From the NCBI GenBank assembly GCA_963811365.1, contig CAWEQW010000010.1:62001-126000 (forward strand): a stretch of 64,000 bases of DNA, given 5' to 3'. The notes below the pieces were generated by a model. That model was not told the origin of the DNA. It worked only from the letters and a program-made list of their open reading frames with translations, and ran no database searches. The stretch is from CAWEQW01 sp963811365 (GTDB taxonomy: Bacteria; Actinomycetota; Actinomycetes; Propionibacteriales; Nocardioidaceae). The translations under genes were made by a program, and so were the position numbers. Positions 17,185 through 26,237 of the stretch are shown here, piece by piece (positions within the stretch are counted from its first letter, which is position 1; every line of letters starts with the position of its first letter).

Positions 17185-18321
17185 ATGGCGCGACCCATGG
17201 CCGGAGAACCCCTCGCCTCGCGAGCACGTCGTCGCTTCGCCCCGGTCGTGGGCCTGCCGGCCCTGCTGAGCGTGATCGCGCTGCTGCTCGGCTCTGCCGT
17301 CGTGCCGGCAGCGGAGGCGAGCACGGGTGGGGACCGGTTCTGGGCCGGAGAGGTGTACCGGGGTGAGTTCGCGGCGCCGTCCATCGTGCACGTCGCGAGC
17401 ACCTACTACGCCTACGCGACCAACCTCGACGGTGACAACCTGCCGATGATGACCTCCAGCGACCTCTCGACGTGGCGGGCGCACCAGGCCTGGCCGCTCT
17501 CGAGGGGGTTCAGCTCCTGGCGGGGCTACAACGACGCGATGCCGTTCCCGGCGCGCTGGGCGGCCAGGCGCGGCAACGGCAAGCCGGGCGTGTGGGCCCC
17601 GTCGGTCATCCGGGCGGGCGGTCGCTGGGTCGACGCGTACGCCGTCCAGATGTACCGGAACAGCCAGCGCCACTGCCTGACGCTGGCGACCTCGCCGTCA
17701 CCGGCCGGACCGTTCCGCGACAGGTCCCACGGCCCGCTCTACTGCTCCAGCGACCCCAACGGCAGCATCGACCCTTCGTGGCTGTCCTGGAACGGGAGGC
17801 TCTACCTGGTCTGGAAGAACGCCGGCGTCAAGGGCGGGAAGCCGACCCGGATCATGGTGCGCCGGATGACCGCGGACGGCGGCGGGTTCATGCCCGGCAC
17901 CCGGGCCCACGTGCTGCTGCAGACCGCTCGGCCGTGGGAGGGCAACGTCATCGAGGCGCCGTCGCCGATCGTTTTCGGCGGCCGCATCTACCTGTTCTAC
18001 TCCGGCAACCTCTACCGGGGCGCCCACTACGCGATCGGGTACGCCATCTGCGCCGGCCCGCTGGGTCCGTGCACCCGGGGGAGCCGCGAACCGCTGCTGG
18101 CCAGCGGCGGGGCGATCGCCGGACCGGGCGCCCAGTCCCCGATCGTCGACGACGCCGGGCGGCTGCGGCTGGCGTACTCGTCCTGGACCTCCGGTCACGT
18201 CGGCTACCCGACGAGCAGCGCCTGCCGCGACACCGCCGAGGGCTGCAACCAGCGCCGGCTGCACCTCGCGACGCTCGCAGTCGCCGCCGGCGGTCGGCTC
18301 AGCGTCGCCCACCGGGGCTGA
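17185..18321 (+). CDS. Secreted glycoside hydrolase family 43-like five-bladed propeller, base Asp absent
   Basis: A 378-aa protein with a long basic leader and Sec signal (LPALLSVIALLLGSAVVPA, cleavage near AEA). The rest follows the GH43 propeller: FAAPSIVHVASTYYAYAT, GVWAPSVIRAGGRWV, GSIDPSWLSWNGRLYLVWKN, VIEAPSPIVFGGRIYLFYS and GAQSPIVDDAGRLRLAYSS. Known GH43 enzymes use an Asp in an early (R/A)DP motif as base, an Asp in the second motif as pKa modulator and a Glu as acid. Here the second (IDPS) and third (IEAPS) are present, but the first reads AAPS, so the base is missing. The ATG directly follows the DUF2252 stop. The 3' end overlaps the convergent methyltransferase by 23 nt. Confidence 0.78.
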   Translation: MARPMAGEPLASRARRRFAPVVGLPALLSVIALLLGSAVVPAAEASTGGDRFWAGEVYRGEFAAPSIVHVASTYYAYATNLDGDNLPMMTSSDLSTWRAHQAWPLSRGFSSWRGYNDAMPFPARWAARRGNGKPGVWAPSVIRAGGRWVDAYAVQMYRNSQRHCLTLATSPSPAGPFRDRSHGPLYCSSDPNGSIDPSWLSWNGRLYLVWKNAGVKGGKPTRIMVRRMTADGGGFMPGTRAHVLLQTARPWEGNVIEAPSPIVFGGRIYLFYSGNLYRGAHYAIGYAICAGPLGPCTRGSREPLLASGGAIAGPGAQSPIVDDAGRLRLAYSSWTSGHVGYPTSSACRDTAEGCNQRRLHLATLAVAAGGRLSVAHRG

Positions 18322-19090
18322 GGGCGCTGCGCCGCGCGACCCAGAGCTCCTCGGCGGGCCAGAGGCGCGCCCAGTCCGCGCTGACGATCTCGTAGAACTC
18401 GTGGTCGTCCGCGTCGGGCGGCGCATAGAGCTCGTGGAGCGCCTCGACGACGAAGCCGGCAGCGCGCAGCAGTCGCACCCAGTCGCCGTGCGAGGGATGG
18501 AACTCGGTGCCGCCGCCCGGCCACCTGACCCGATAGGCCTCCCGTTGGCCGCGCAGCAGGCGCTCCCCGGCGACGCCCTCGTCGGCCGGGACGCACAGCG
18601 CCGACAGCAGGCTGTTGGTCAAGAAGACCAGCCGGCCCCCCGGCCGCAGCACCCGGGCCGCCTCGGGGAGCCAGCGCCCGGGATCGCACCAGGCCGCGGT
18701 CCCGTGCTCGGTGACCACCAGGTCGACGCAGCCGTCGGCGAGCGGAAGATGCTCCGCGTCCGCCTGCACCAGCGGGAAGGACGGACCCTGCTCGCGCTGC
18801 TGGCGGCGCGCTGTGGCGAGCTGCGCGCCGGACAGGTCGACGGCCACGGGCCGGGCCCCGGCGCGGGCCAGCCACGCGGAGACGTACGCGGTTCCGGCGG
18901 CCGGCTCCACGACGTCGAGGCCGCGGACGTCGCCGAGCACGCCGAGCACCCGGTCGGGGATCCCGAACAGCCCCCACACCACCTCCGGCCGGCCCCAGCG
19001 CTCGGCCGCTGCGTCGCCGGTGAAGCGCTCGTTGAGCAGGTCCCACAGCGTGCGGTTCCACGCCACCTCGGCGGCCCGGTCGTCGGTCAC
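18299..19090 (-). CDS. Class I SAM-dependent methyltransferase
   Basis: A 263-aa methyltransferase. Motif I is LDVVEPAAGTAYVSAWLARAG; motif II acid is VAVDLSGAQLATAR; motif III region is VQADAEHLPLADGCVDLV; motif post-I includes ARVLRPGGRLVFLTN. The GTG start is chosen as the first codon of the family-like VTDDRAAEVAWNRTLWD start; the frame stays open further upstream into MMPL antisense. The glycine-rich loop is degenerate (EPAAGTA). The substrate is unknown. It is convergent with, and overlaps by 23 nt, the GH43-like gene. Confidence 0.75.
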   Translation of the reverse strand: MTDDRAAEVAWNRTLWDLLNERFTGDAAAERWGRPEVVWGLFGIPDRVLGVLGDVRGLDVVEPAAGTAYVSAWLARAGARPVAVDLSGAQLATARRQQREQGPSFPLVQADAEHLPLADGCVDLVVTEHGTAAWCDPGRWLPEAARVLRPGGRLVFLTNSLLSALCVPADEGVAGERLLRGQREAYRVRWPGGGTEFHPSHGDWVRLLRAAGFVVEALHELYAPPDADDHEFYEIVSADWARLWPAEELWVARRSALSPGGRR

Positions 19091-19127
19091 CGGCTCAGCG
19101 TAGGCGCGACCCCGTTCCGCCGGGCGG

Positions 19128-21257
19128 CTACACGGCCGCACCCTCCAGCTCGGGCTCCTCCGGCTCCTCGGCGCCGGACGGCCCGCGGTCGAGCCGGGAC
19201 GGCCACCAGATCCGGCCGCCGAGGTCGAGGTTGATGGCGGTGACCAGGACCGAGCGCACCACCAGCGTGTCCAGCAGCACCCCGAGCGCGACCGCGACCC
19301 CGATCTCCGCGAAGGCGACGAGCGGCATCGTGCCGAGAACGAGGAACGTCGCGGCCAGGACCATGCCGGCGGAGGTGATGACGCCACCCGTGGCGCCGAG
19401 CGCGATCAGCGAGGCCTGGCGGGTGCCGTGCGCCGGGGTCTCCTCCTTGACCCTCGTCATCAAGAAGATGTTGTAGTCGATCCCGAGCGCGACCAGGAAC
19501 ACGAAGACGAACAGGGGGAGCGAGGCGTCCGCTCCCGCGAAGCCCAGGACGTGCCGGAAGATCAGCGAGCTGATGCCCAGCGCGGCGCCGAACGACAAGA
19601 CGACGGTGCCGATCAGCAGCAACGGGGACACGATCGCCCGCAGCAGCACCATCAGCACGAACATCACCACGAGCAGCACGAGCGGGATGATCACCCGGTT
19701 GTCGCGCGCCGACGCCTTCTCGATGTCCGTGGTGATCGCGGTTCCGCCGCCGACCAGGGCGTGCGCCCCCGGCACGGCGTGCACGGCGGTGCGCAGCCGG
19801 TCCACGGTGTCGAAGGCGGCCTGGGAGGTCGGGTCCGAGGCGATCGGCGCCGAGAGGAAGGCCACCCCGTCCTTCACCACAGGGCCCGTGGCGCTGCCGA
19901 CACCGGAGACGTCGCTCATCGCCTGCTTCACGGCGGCGCCCTCCGCGGAGCGGGCGACGACCATCACGGGGCTCGACCTGTCGGCCAGGCCGTGCCGGGT
20001 GAGCACCTTCTGGCCGATGATCGAGTCGAACTCCTTGGTGTAGGAGTCGGCGGTGGACAGGCCGTGCGCGTTCAGGGAGAAGATCCCCAGACAGGCGACG
20101 CCGAGAGCGGCGGCGGTGCCCACCCAGACCGCGCGCGGCCGCACCGCGATCCGCCTCCCCACCTTGGACCAGAAGCCGCGCGAGGTGGGCTCGGGGGTCC
20201 CGAACCTCGGTCGCGCCGGCCAGAAGATCCAGCGGCCGGTGATCACCAGAAGGGCCGGGAGCAGGGTGAGCATCACGAGCAGGCCGACGCGCGATGCCGA
20301 TCGCTGCGACGGGACCGAGGCCGGCGGTGGAGTTCATCTCGGCGACGAACAGGCAGAGCATCGCCAGGACCACGGTGGCGGCGCTGGCGACGATCGCGGG
20401 GGCGGCCCGGTGCAGCGCGAAGGCCATCGCCTCGTGACGGTCCTCGTGGCGGCGCAGCTCCTCGCGGTAGCGGGCCACGAGCAGCAGCGCGTAGTCGGTG
20501 CCGGCGCCGAACACGAGCACGGTCAGGATGCCCTGGCTCTGCCCGTTGACGGTGAGGTCGGCGTACTTCGCCAGGAGGTAGATCACGCCCTGGGCGGTCA
20601 TCAGCGCCACGCCGGCGGAGAACACCGGCAGCAGCCACAGCACCGGGCTGCGGTAGGTGATCAGCAGGATCACGATCACGACCAGGACCGTGAAGAGCAG
20701 CAGCTTGCCGTCGAGGCCGGAGAAGGCCTCGGCGGAGTCCGCGGCCTGCCCGCCGGCGCCGGCGAGGTGCACCGTGACCCCGGGGATCGTCGCGATGTCG
20801 CGGATCCGGGTGGCGGTGTCGGGCAGCTTGTTCCAGCCGTTCTTGCCGAAGTTGAAGGTGACCACCGCCTGCGCGACCTGCCCGTCGGGCGACACCTGCA
20901 CCAGCGCCCGGGCGGCACGGGGTCGCCCTGCGGCGTGGTCGCCGGAACGGCCCCGTGCAGCTGCTGCATCCGCCCCACCTGGCCGGCGATCGTGGCCAGG
21001 TCGCTCCGGGTCAGTCCGGAGGGGCGGTCATAGACGACGGCGGTGGGGATGTCGTTCTGGTCCTGGAAGGCGTCCAGCTGGGTCAGCGCCTTGGTGGACT
21101 CGGCGCTCGCCGGCAGCCACGAGGACGCCTGGTTGTCCTGCACGTCGGTCAGCTTGCCGGCGAACGGCGCGGCGACGAAGAGCACGACGATCCAGACACC
21201 GAGCACGAACCACTTGGTGTACCGGCCGGTCAGGGTGCCGGCGATCTGACGATGCAT
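19128..21257 (-). CDS. MMPL/RND-family transporter, interrupted by two frame breaks
   Basis: A full-length MMPL transporter of about 710 codons is present, but in three frames. The ATG at 21257 (MHRQIAGTLTG) begins TM1 and the first periplasmic loop. A break near 20906-20913, in a CCCGGG tract, moves to the frame with QVSPDGQVAQAVV, TM2-TM6 and GAGTDYALLLVARYREELRR. A second break near 20283-20294 moves to the last frame, MLTLLPALLVITGR, through the second half with LGIDYNIFLMTRVKEETP and a short acidic tail. Both halves keep the Asp-Tyr motif needed for proton use in MmpL proteins. The class exports lipids or drugs. Because all flanking sequence is conserved, sequencing error is as likely as true inactivation. 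Confidence 0.8.
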
Positions 21258-21400
21258 GGTGGAACTCCAACACGGGGAGAGACGGTAGGGGATCGGGGAT
21301 GTCCCTGATGTGGACCATGACTCTCCCGTTCTCTCATCGGTGACCCCGGCTCGCAACCGGTTTCAGAACGGCGAACCGGGCGTAGCCGACGACTCCCCGC

Positions 21401-22285
21401 TCACACCCCGGCGGCCGTGACGATGGCGTCGGTGAGGAAGCCTGCGAGGAGGCCGACGAGGATGCCGTAGGCGAGCAGGTCCGACCGCCGCGCCCGGGCG
21501 GCCACCCCGACCAGCGCGGTGATCACGTAGAGGATCGAGCCGGCGGCCAGGGTCAGGAACACCACGCTCAGCGGCTCGCTGGTGAAGGAGTACCCGAGCA
21601 CGGTGCCGACGAAGGTCGGTCCACCGCCGATGGCGCCCAGCATCAGCAGGAACGGCCAGCTCGGCCGGCGCGGCCGGCCGTCGGCGCCGACGTCGGCGGT
21701 CAGCGGGGCGACGATGCCGAAGCCCTCGGTGGCGTTGTGCAGGCCGAAGCCGATCACCAGCATCAGCGCCAGCGCGATCTCGCCGCTCGCCGCGGACTGC
21801 CCGATCGCCAGGCCCTCGGCGAAGTTGTGCAGCCCGATGCCGACCGCGATCATCAGCGAGAGCCGGCGTGCGCTCGACCAGGACGCGAGACCTCGCGGCT
21901 GCACCTCACCGACCGTCATGGCGCCCGGACCCGGGGGTCGCAACGGCGAAGCCGCCGCACCGGCGGCCACCCGGCGGCCCATCCATCGCTCGTACCAGAC
22001 CAGCGAGAGCATCCCGACGCCCAGCCCGCCGGCGAACAGCAGCCCGTAGCCCACCGCGCTGCCGAGCTCGGCGCGGCCGTCGTGCAGGCCGGCGAGCGCC
22101 GTGTCGATCGGCTCCCACGCCGCGGACAGCACGTCCCAGAGCAGGAAGACCAGCACACCGATCGCGACCGCGTTGAGCAGCAGCCGCAGGGTGGGAGCCG
22201 GGTTGCGCAGCCTGCCCACGGGCAGGCCCAGCAGGATCGTCGCTCCAGCGATCAGGCCGAGCAGCAAGGTGGCGGGCATACTCAC
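21401..22285 (-). CDS. ZIP family divalent metal transporter
   Basis: A 294-aa membrane protein with eight predicted helices. It carries the signature ZIP metal-binding helices GIGLHNFAEGLAIG (TM4) and GFGLHNATEGFGIV (TM5), and a histidine-poor variable loop. ZIP proteins import Zn2+, Mn2+ or Fe2+. The start is GTG at 22285 with GGAG 7 nt before it; an ATG two codons later is an alternative. A DtxR-like inverted repeat 53-68 nt upstream suggests control by a metal-sensing repressor, which favours Mn or Fe as substrate (inference). Confidence 0.88.
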   Translation of the reverse strand: MSMPATLLLGLIAGATILLGLPVGRLRNPAPTLRLLLNAVAIGVLVFLLWDVLSAAWEPIDTALAGLHDGRAELGSAVGYGLLFAGGLGVGMLSLVWYERWMGRRVAAGAAASPLRPPGPGAMTVGEVQPRGLASWSSARRLSLMIAVGIGLHNFAEGLAIGQSAASGEIALALMLVIGFGLHNATEGFGIVAPLTADVGADGRPRRPSWPFLLMLGAIGGGPTFVGTVLGYSFTSEPLSVVFLTLAAGSILYVITALVGVAARARRSDLLAYGILVGLLAGFLTDAIVTAAGV

Positions 22286-22337
22286 GGGGCGGCTCCGTAG
22301 CTCAGCGGTGACGGCAGCGGATGGAACAGGTCTCCAG

Positions 22338-22353
22338 GTTAGGGTGACCTAAC
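22338..22353. promoter_or_regulatory. DtxR/IdeR-like inverted repeat (GTTAGG-N4-CCTAAC) upstream of ZIP gene
   Basis: Perfect 6-bp arms with a 4-nt spacer. The TTAGG/CCTAA half-sites match those of actinobacterial metal regulators of the DtxR family (IdeR consensus TTAGGTTAGSCTAACCTAA), though the spacing is shorter than a full IdeR box. It lies just upstream of the ZIP transporter start. Confidence 0.5.
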
Positions 22354-22407
22354 TGTTCGGTGCAAACCGACCGCACGGGCAGCCGGTCGGTCGGTCCAGT
22401 CGGCCGG

Positions 22408-23241
22408 TCAGGCCGGGAACGGCTGATGGTGGTAGCCGGACGCGTCGAGGACCGCGACCGTCGACTCCGGCACCTCCACGAACGCGCCCGGCAGGTCGTT
22501 CAACGGCTCGGAGACCACCACGTGCGCGTGCCGGCCGAAGCCCTGCAGCCGCTGCTCGTGCGGGTACATCTGCTGCAGGGTCCCGATGTCGACGGAGTGG
22601 AACAGGGTGCGCGTCCGGTGCTGTGAGGAGTACCGGAACGCCCACAGCGTGCTGCCGTCGGTGACTGCCAGGGTGCCCTGCATCGGGAACGCGATCCCGT
22701 GGTCACGGCCCACCGTCTCCACCATGTCGACCGCCTTCGTCACCGCGCCGATCGGGTCGTCCTGCAGGCCGTGGGTCAGCGCGAGGTAGAACAGCACCTC
22801 GGAGTCGGTGGTGCCGAGGATGTCCGGGTAGAGCCCGGGGTCGACGGCGAAGGTCAGGTCCCGCTTCACCGTCGCGAACTCGGCCAGGGCGCCGTTGTGC
22901 ATGAACATCCAGTTCCGGTAGCGGAACGGGTGGCAGTTGGTGTGCTGGATCGGTGGGCCGGCGGCGGCGCGCACGTGACTGAAGAACAGCGGCGACTCGA
23001 CCGCCCGGGTCAGGTCGCGCAGGTTCTGGTCGTTCCATGCCGGCTCGGTGCTGTGGAACAGGCCGGGGACGCTGTCGGGTCCCGGTTCCGGCGGGTACCA
23101 CCCGAAGCCGAACCCGTCCCCGTTCACGGTCTCGGCACCCAGTGGCGAGTCGAGGGACTGCGCGACCAGAGAGTGCTGGGCGTCCAGGACCAGGGTGGCG
23201 GGGCGAAGCGGTTCGCCCGAGTAGGCCAGCCAACGACACAT
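22408..23241 (-). CDS. Class II glutamine amidotransferase (EgtC/YafJ-like)
   Basis: A 277-aa Ntn hydrolase. After Met removal Cys2 is the N-terminal nucleophile (MCRWLAYSGEP), with NGDGFGFGWY, FFSHVRAA, NCHPFRYRNWMFMHNG and TTDSEVLFYLAL typical of the family. EgtC removes glutamate in ergothioneine synthesis, but no egtA, egtB, egtD or egtE is nearby, so I give no symbol. It acts in the cytoplasm. The region upstream to the divergent DUF5666 gene (23242-23465) holds no recognisable ORF. Confidence 0.85.
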   Translation of the reverse strand: MCRWLAYSGEPLRPATLVLDAQHSLVAQSLDSPLGAETVNGDGFGFGWYPPEPGPDSVPGLFHSTEPAWNDQNLRDLTRAVESPLFFSHVRAAAGPPIQHTNCHPFRYRNWMFMHNGALAEFATVKRDLTFAVDPGLYPDILGTTDSEVLFYLALTHGLQDDPIGAVTKAVDMVETVGRDHGIAFPMQGTLAVTDGSTLWAFRYSSQHRTRTLFHSVDIGTLQQMYPHEQRLQGFGRHAHVVVSEPLNDLPGAFVEVPESTVAVLDASGYHHQPFPA

Positions 23242-23465
23242 GGGCACCTCCGGGATCGCCAGCGACGCTAGCCGCCGGGCCCGGGCGGCGGACAGGGGCA
23301 GAGGTCCCGAGCAGCCGCTAGGCGTCGCGGGGTCGGACGCGCCGGGTCGCCGAGCACGATGTCCGTGGCCCCCTGCGCGCAGCACGCCCGGTGGACCGAG
23401 CGCCTCACAGCGCCCGCACAGGTCTCTGACGCGTCCGTCCCAGCCGGGCTTCGCATCCTGGGGGC

Positions 23466-24131
23466 ATGACCACAGAACGCGGACCGCACGACACCCCTGA
23501 GAACCCCGAGGACACCCACCCGTTCTACCCGCCGACGCCGCCCGTCCCGTCGCAGGACCCGTACGCCGCTGCTCCTCAGCCGCCGACGGACGGGCGTGGA
23601 CTGCGTCCGGGGGTGGTCCGCGCGACGATGGCGGCGAGCCTCGTCGCCGCCGGCCTCGTCGTCGGCGGTGGCATCGGCTTCGTCGCCGGGCACGCGTCCG
23701 GCTCCGGCAGCGGCACCAGCAGCACCGCCTTCCAGATCCCCGACGGCGCCTTCGGAGGAGAGGGCTTCGGGGCCCAGGGCGGCTCCCGCGGGTTCGGCTC
23801 CGGCGGTCCCGGCGGCGTGGCCGGGGAGGAGCATCTCCAGGGCACGCTGACCCGCGTCGGCTCCGACAGCATCACGGTCCGGACCGCGTCGGGCACCGCG
23901 ACGTACCAGGTGGACGGCTCCACGCAGATCGTGCGCAACGGGCAGGCGGCCACGCTGTCCGCGCTGCGGACCGGCGAGCAGGTCCTCGTGCACGTCTACC
24001 CGTCGTCGTCCGGCGGCCGGCTCGTCGTGGAGCGGATCCTCGCCGGGACGCTGCCGGCGTACGGCGACGGGCACGGCTTCGGCCACGACGGGTCCTCGGA
24101 CGACTCCACCGGCTCCGGGAGCACTACCTGA
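23466..24131 (+). CDS. Membrane-anchored DUF5666-type protein, 221 aa
   Basis: A Pro-rich cytoplasmic N-terminus (about 50 aa) leads to one TM helix with a glycine-rich core (ATMAASLVAAGLVVGGGIGF). A Gly/Ser-rich linker follows, then a small beta domain of the DUF5666 type (LQGTLTRVGSDSITVRTASG, QIVRNGQAA, GEQVLVHVYP) and a Gly/His/Asp-rich tail. The function is unknown; such domains are predicted OB-like extracytoplasmic modules. The stop is 15 nt from the convergent AAR-like gene. Confidence 0.7.
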   Translation: MTTERGPHDTPENPEDTHPFYPPTPPVPSQDPYAAAPQPPTDGRGLRPGVVRATMAASLVAAGLVVGGGIGFVAGHASGSGSGTSSTAFQIPDGAFGGEGFGAQGGSRGFGSGGPGGVAGEEHLQGTLTRVGSDSITVRTASGTATYQVDGSTQIVRNGQAATLSALRTGEQVLVHVYPSSSGGRLVVERILAGTLPAYGDGHGFGHDGSSDDSTGSGSTT

Positions 24132-24146
24132 GCCGGCCGCGACCGG

Positions 24147-26204
24147 TCACGGCTGCGCGAGCTCTGCGCGGCGCTGGAGGGCGAGCTCGCGGATCCGGTC
24201 CACGTCGTCGGGGGTGAAGACGCCGTTGACGCCGGAGATCGTGGCCAGCTTCATGCCGTGCCTCAAGCCGAGCCGGTAGATCTCCTTGACCTTCTCCCAC
24301 TCGATGTTCCGGCCGACCGTGAAGGTCTCGTAACGGCCCTCGAGCGCCAGCACCACGGTCTCGGCCATGCAGGCGTACACCACGCCGGGTGGCAGCCCGA
24401 TGTCCCTCATCCGCACCTCGCCGGGCAGCTCGATCTCCCCGGACTCCACCACGAGCACGTCCGGCCGCTTCGCCACGTCCTCCGCCGAGAGGTCGAGGGG
24501 CCTCGCCACGTCGGTGATCACGCAGCCCGGCTTGACCGCCATGATGTCCAGCACCCGCTTGCCGGCGCCCGAGGTCGCGGTGACGATCAGGTCCATGTCG
24601 GCGAGGTGCTCGTCGGGCGTCGCGGCCGCGTGGATCTGGGCCCGCGGGTGGCTGCGCTCGAGGTCGTGCTTCAGCGCGAGCAGCTTGGCCGACTCGGGCG
24701 AGACCATCCACAGCTCGTCGGAGGCCAGCGCGAGCAGCCGCGCGCACACCGAGCCGATGGCGCCGGTCGCGCCGACCACCATCGCCTTGCCCTTGATCCG
24801 GCCCCGGTCATCGGTCTCGCACACCCCGAGCTGCTTGAGCCCCTCGTGCGCCGCCCACAGCGCCCCGGAGGCGCTGTAGCTGTTGCCGGTGGTGATCGGG
24901 AGCGGAGCCTTCTTGGCCACCGTGACGCCGGCGTCGCCGACGACCTTGGTGAACGCGCCGAGGCCCATCACCTGGGCGCCGAGCTTGCGCGCGGTCTCCG
25001 CGGCGTCGAGCAGCCGTGCGTAGGTGAACTCCGGGCGGTGCGCCATCAGCTCCTTGGGGGTGCCGCCGACCGAGATCAGCCAGCCCTCCGCCTCGGCCCC
25101 GGTGGGGGAGACGATGCCGGTGACGTGGCTGTAGGTGAACGGCGGCGCATAGGCCAGCGCCTTCTCCACCGCGTCCATCACCACAGGAGGCGCCACCTTC
25201 GCGATGGTGCCCAGCGGCTCCACGCGGCTGAAGAACTCCTGCGAGAGCGGGTGGATCACGAACGCGAAGCGGCTCTTGCGGCGCGGCCCGTTCGGGTAGA
25301 GCACCCGCGGCTCGAGCCCCGCGCCGACGATCATGTCGAGCAGGTCGTCGTTGGTCAGCCGACCCGAGCCGGACACCGTCGCGAGCATCATCGCCTCCAG
25401 CACCGCCGCGACGACCGTCACGTGGAACGGCTGCGGCGTCGCGTCCAGCACCATGTCGACGCCGCGCGCCCCGAGGTCGGCCAGCCGGTCCTCGGAGATC
25501 GCCGAGCTGATCACCGTCTTGCCGGCCAGCTCCTCCAGCCCGAAGCCGACCAGCTCGTCGTAGGTCGCCACGACGACGTCGCAGTCGCGGGCCGCCCGGC
25601 GGGCCAGCGCGTGGCTGATGCGGTGCCCCGGGGCCTTGATCTGCGACCGCACCGGTCCGGGCAGCCGGTGCACCGGCCACATGCCGATCTGGGCGGCCAG
25701 GCCGAGCACCGGCCTGGAGTCGAGCAGGCTCGGCAGCCCCACCCGCAGCAACGGGTCGGCGAACTCGATGTTGTCGGTGAACTCGCGCAGGATCCGGGTG
25801 GTGCGGTCGTGGTTGACCCCGCCGAGCACCACCGTGCGCGCGTTGTCGAAGTAGCCGGGCAGCTCGGTCTGCACGTACCGGATCGCCCACTCCTGCAGCA
25901 CGTCGCGCAGCGCATGGCCGTCCGTGACCGGCACGGCGGTGGTGGCCCGCTTCACCCGTTCGACGGCCTCGAGCTCGCCGTCGTAGAGCCCGGCCGCCCG
26001 GGCCTCGCGGATCCCGGTGACCGCGACCGCGTCGGCCTCCTCGGCCCACTTGCGGACCAGCTCCCCGGCGGCGGTCACGTCGCCGTTCGTGCCGAGTCGG
26101 ATGATCCGGAAGTCCTCGTGGAGGAACGACACGTGCTCGTCGTAGTCCCGGTCCGGGGAGGTGAGGCTCACGTTGACGACCAGCCGTGGCGTGCTGCCTG
26201 GCAT
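24147..26204 (-). CDS. Two-part dehydrogenase with acyl-ACP reductase (AAR)-like C-terminal half, 685 aa
   Basis: The C-terminal half (about residues 340-685) closely follows cyanobacterial long-chain acyl-ACP reductase. Matches include GLGAFTKVVG and ITTGNSYSA, the nucleotide loop VVGATGAIGSVCARLL, and ACMAETVVLALEGRYETF with GRNIEWEKV and RHGMKLATI. Cys612 in VYACMAE aligns with the catalytic Cys294 of Synechococcus AAR, which accepts the acyl chain before NADPH reduction to aldehyde. The first 330 residues (with VVLGGVNHDRTTRILREF) match no family I can name and are not in cyanobacterial AAR. It is the last gene of the arc operon, 33 nt after the FAR-like SDR. A fatty aldehyde role is plausible; substrate and partner remain open. 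Confidence 0.7.
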   Translation of the reverse strand: MPGSTPRLVVNVSLTSPDRDYDEHVSFLHEDFRIIRLGTNGDVTAAGELVRKWAEEADAVAVTGIREARAAGLYDGELEAVERVKRATTAVPVTDGHALRDVLQEWAIRYVQTELPGYFDNARTVVLGGVNHDRTTRILREFTDNIEFADPLLRVGLPSLLDSRPVLGLAAQIGMWPVHRLPGPVRSQIKAPGHRISHALARRAARDCDVVVATYDELVGFGLEELAGKTVISSAISEDRLADLGARGVDMVLDATPQPFHVTVVAAVLEAMMLATVSGSGRLTNDDLLDMIVGAGLEPRVLYPNGPRRKSRFAFVIHPLSQEFFSRVEPLGTIAKVAPPVVMDAVEKALAYAPPFTYSHVTGIVSPTGAEAEGWLISVGGTPKELMAHRPEFTYARLLDAAETARKLGAQVMGLGAFTKVVGDAGVTVAKKAPLPITTGNSYSASGALWAAHEGLKQLGVCETDDRGRIKGKAMVVGATGAIGSVCARLLALASDELWMVSPESAKLLALKHDLERSHPRAQIHAAATPDEHLADMDLIVTATSGAGKRVLDIMAVKPGCVITDVARPLDLSAEDVAKRPDVLVVESGEIELPGEVRMRDIGLPPGVVYACMAETVVLALEGRYETFTVGRNIEWEKVKEIYRLGLRHGMKLATISGVNGVFTPDDVDRIRELALQRRAELAQP

Positions 26205-26237
26205 GGCTTTCTCCTTCGTTGTCGGTCGGTCGGGCGC

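Noticed and set aside
22408..23241. egtC of ergothioneine biosynthesis
   Set aside because: The family fits, but no egtABDE genes are near, so only the broader amidotransferase call is safe.
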